From Actinomycetota bacterium (lineage in GTDB: Bacteria > Actinomycetota > Acidimicrobiia > Spongiisociales > UBA5794): DNA of 47,686 bases. Made by a program: the position numbers and the translations under genes. The notes below the pieces were generated by a model that was given only the letters and a program-made list of their open reading frames with translations, did no database searches and was not told where the DNA came from. The DNA is taken from NCBI GenBank assembly GCA_030123765.1, contig JASJXX010000009.1, positions 1-47,686 on the forward strand. The letters are read 5' to 3'. Below, piece by piece: positions 45,906 through 47,686 of the stretch (its first letter is position 1; the number at the start of each line of letters is the position of its first letter).

Positions 45906-47369
45906 ATGACGAAGCGCAGACTCACTACAGAATCTGGGGCACCGGTCACCGACAACCAGAATTCGCAGACCGCGGGCGCCACAGGTCCCGTGTTGTTACA
46001 AGATCAGCACCTGCTCGAGAAGTTGGCACGATTCAACCGCGAGCGGATCCCTGAGAGGGTCGTCCACGCACGTGGCACCGGGGCGTACGGGCACTTCGAG
46101 GTAACAGCCGACGTCACCCCGTGGACGAGCGCCAGATTCTTGTCCGACATCGGGAAGAAGACGGAGGTCTTCGTCCGTTTCTCAACCGTTGCAGGCAGCC
46201 GCGGGGCGCCAGAGGCCGTTCGCGATCCGCGTGGATTCGCCATAAAGTTCTACACGGAGGACGGCAACTACGATCTGACCGGGAACAACACGCCGATCTT
46301 CTTCATTCATGACCCGTTGAAGTTCCCCGACTTCATCCACTCTCAGAAGCCAGACCCTCACACGAACCGCCAGGAGCCCGACAACGTCTGGGACTTCTTC
46401 TCGCTCTCGCCTGAGGCGACGCACATGTTCACATGGCTCTTCGGAGACCGGGGCATTCCGGCTTCCTATCGGAACATGAACGGGTACGGCTCACATACGT
46501 ATCAGTGGGTGAACGAAGCTGGTGAGACCTACTGGGTCAAGTACCACTTCAAGACAGATCAGGGCATCAAGTGTCTCACCGAGGCAGAAGCGGCGGTCCT
46601 CGCCGGGGAGGACCCCGAGTCCCACACGACCGACCTTCAGCGCTCCATCGATGAAGGCGACTTCCCCTCGTGGACGCTCAAGATCCAGCTCATGCCAGCG
46701 AGCGAAGCAGCCGGATACGCGATCAACCCGTTTGATGTCACCAAAGTGTGGCCTCAGAAGGACTATCCGCTCATGGAGGTCGGCAAGCTCGTCCTCGACA
46801 GATCTCCCGACAGCTTCTTCAGCGATGTAGAACAGGCAGGTTTCGACCCGGGGCACTTCGTCCCCGGAATCGGCCCATCACCCGACAAGATGCTCCAGGG
46901 ACGGCTCTTCGCATACGGCGATGCACACCGGTACCGCCTTGGAGTCAACCACACGCAGCTCCCGGTGAATCAACCGCACGCAGTGGTTGCGGACAACTAC
47001 GGACGTGACGGAGCCATGCGGTTCGACGTGAACGGTGGTATGGACAAGAATTACGAGCCCAACAGCTTCGGTGGTCCAACGCAGAGCGATACACCGCTCT
47101 ACAGTCCGCTCGAGTCCTCGGGTCCCAGCGGAGCGTACGAGTGGGAGGAGCGCGACACCGACAACTTCACCCAGGCGGGTGCGTTGTATCGACTGATATC
47201 AATTGACGCGCAGAATCGCCTCATCGCGTCGATATCCGGATCGCTTGCAGGTGTCCAGAAGACCGAGACGGGCGATGGAATCGTTGCCCGGTCCATCGGT
47301 CACTTCCGACAGGCTGACGCCGACTTCGGGAAGAGGCTTGAGAGCGCGGTTACCGCGCTGCGCGGCTGA
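45906..47369 (+). CDS. katA: monofunctional haem catalase
   Basis: Catalase splits hydrogen peroxide. The 487-residue protein is a small-subunit, clade-3-type catalase with the distal His H54 (ERVVHARG), the distal Asn N127 (GNNTPIFF) and the proximal haem Tyr Y337 (RLFAYGDAHRYRLG). Length is normal for this clade. No strong ribosome-binding site precedes the ATG. It is divergent from the Fur-family gene and ends 1 base before the insertion sequence region. Confidence 0.97.
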   Translation: MTKRRLTTESGAPVTDNQNSQTAGATGPVLLQDQHLLEKLARFNRERIPERVVHARGTGAYGHFEVTADVTPWTSARFLSDIGKKTEVFVRFSTVAGSRGAPEAVRDPRGFAIKFYTEDGNYDLTGNNTPIFFIHDPLKFPDFIHSQKPDPHTNRQEPDNVWDFFSLSPEATHMFTWLFGDRGIPASYRNMNGYGSHTYQWVNEAGETYWVKYHFKTDQGIKCLTEAEAAVLAGEDPESHTTDLQRSIDEGDFPSWTLKIQLMPASEAAGYAINPFDVTKVWPQKDYPLMEVGKLVLDRSPDSFFSDVEQAGFDPGHFVPGIGPSPDKMLQGRLFAYGDAHRYRLGVNHTQLPVNQPHAVVADNYGRDGAMRFDVNGGMDKNYEPNSFGGPTQSDTPLYSPLESSGPSGAYEWEERDTDNFTQAGALYRLISIDAQNRLIASISGSLAGVQKTETGDGIVARSIGHFRQADADFGKRLESAVTALRG

Positions 47370-47686
47370 CTCGCGCAGGGAGGTCGACTTTTGAGGCACT
47401 TCGGATTTCGGCGGGGTGTGATGGTGGCGAGTAGGTCCCAGTTGGGTTTCCCGGCGTAGAGCAGCGTCCTGATCCGGTAGTTGCGGAACCGTCGAAACCC
47501 GAATGCGACGCATTTGATTCTCTTGAAGAGGTTGTTGGCTGCTTCGGTGGGTCCGTTCGTCACGTGGGCTTGATGCCACGCGGCGATCTGGTCTCTCCAC
47601 CTGATGAGGGTACGACCGAGGGACTGGACTTCTAGCAGGTTTGAGGTGTCTTGGAGGTCTCGACCGAGCCGCTGAACGTGTTCAAC
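47300..47686 (-). CDS. ISL3-family transposase, C-terminal part (runs off the window)
   Basis: The frame open at the window edge encodes the C-terminal end of a DDE transposase of the ISL3 type: TNGPTEAANNLFKRIK, FGFRRFRNYRIRTLLYAG and NWDLLATITPR. Such transposases normally end at about NWDLLATITPR (here 47411). Here no stop follows, and the frame continues through the IS end and into the reverse of katA until 47300. The 5' part lies outside the window. Confidence 0.88.
   Translation of the reverse strand, partial: VEHVQRLGRDLQDTSNLLEVQSLGRTLIRWRDQIAAWHQAHVTNGPTEAANNLFKRIKCVAFGFRRFRNYRIRTLLYAGKPNWDLLATITPRRNPKCLKSRPPCASQPRSAVTALSSLFPKSASACRK
47370..47686. mobile_element. ISL3-type insertion sequence, one end (rest beyond window)
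   Basis: From just after the katA stop to the edge the DNA encodes an ISL3-type transposase end. The outer end likely lies at about 47370-47410, next to katA, with GAGGTCGACTTTTGAGGC as a candidate terminal inverted repeat. The other end and target repeat are not in the window, so neither the exact boundary nor direct repeats could be checked. Confidence 0.7.

Overview
The window is a gene-dense, high-GC chromosomal segment of an actinobacterium outside the well-studied genera, most plausibly Acidimicrobiia or a relative. The lineage call is inference. It rests on a complete Pup-proteasome set, an actinobacterial DUF4193-type zinc protein, a DivIVA/Wag31-like protein, a polyprenol-phosphate-mannose-synthase-like enzyme and HelY. 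The gene order also resembles, from memory, the Mycobacterium tuberculosis blocks Rv1688-Rv1713 and Rv2092c-Rv2118c. Nearly every gene is on the minus strand and most are joined by ATGA or GTGA stop/start overlaps, which suggests long translationally coupled operons. No stretch above about 300 bases lacks a gene.

Layout from left to right (transcription mostly right to left): tRNA-Pro(GGG), a new 53-residue membrane protein, an acyl-CoA carboxylase beta subunit, der, a DUF512 radical-SAM protein, ispH (plus strand), cmk, aroA, an RluB-type pseudouridine synthase, scpB, scpA, an HD protein, a DksA/TraR protein, xerD, pyrG, recN, nadK, tlyA, a 58-residue protein, a HAD-IIA phosphatase, a frame-disrupted ORF, a GNAT, a Ppm1-like glycosyltransferase, DUF4193, a lipid kinase, helY and a zinc ribbon. 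The Pup-proteasome system follows (pafC, pafB, pafA, prcA, prcB, pup, dop, arc), with a divergent ferredoxin and trmI. Next come small envelope proteins (33 to 114 residues), an MFS transporter, an OmpA/BON protein with a 43-residue partner (ArfA/ArfB-like), DivIVA, a threonine-dehydratase-like enzyme, a lipoprotein, thiI, tyrS, a 3-methyladenine glycosylase, pheT, pheS, a Fur-family regulator, a divergent catalase and the edge of an ISL3-type insertion sequence.

Functionally, the left half is replication and segregation (scpAB, xerD, recN), nucleotide and isoprenoid supply (pyrG, cmk, ispH) and ribosome or tRNA maturation (der, tlyA, rluB). The middle is protein degradation: Pup already ends in GGE, PafA attaches it, Dop removes it, and ARC feeds the PrcBA core. 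The right half is envelope and growth functions plus aminoacyl-tRNA synthetases.

The most unusual signal is at gene starts. Two conserved genes, tlyA and the 3-methyladenine glycosylase, have no ATG/GTG/TTG upstream of their conserved N-terminus. Both have an in-frame CTG that overlaps the previous stop as CTGA. A third ORF, at 17832, shows the same CTGA junction. The rluB-type gene also lacks a canonical start before its S4 domain. Four small membrane or conserved ORFs that ordinary gene calling tends to miss were found at positions 120-281, 16296-16472, 32447-32548 and 34709-34840.
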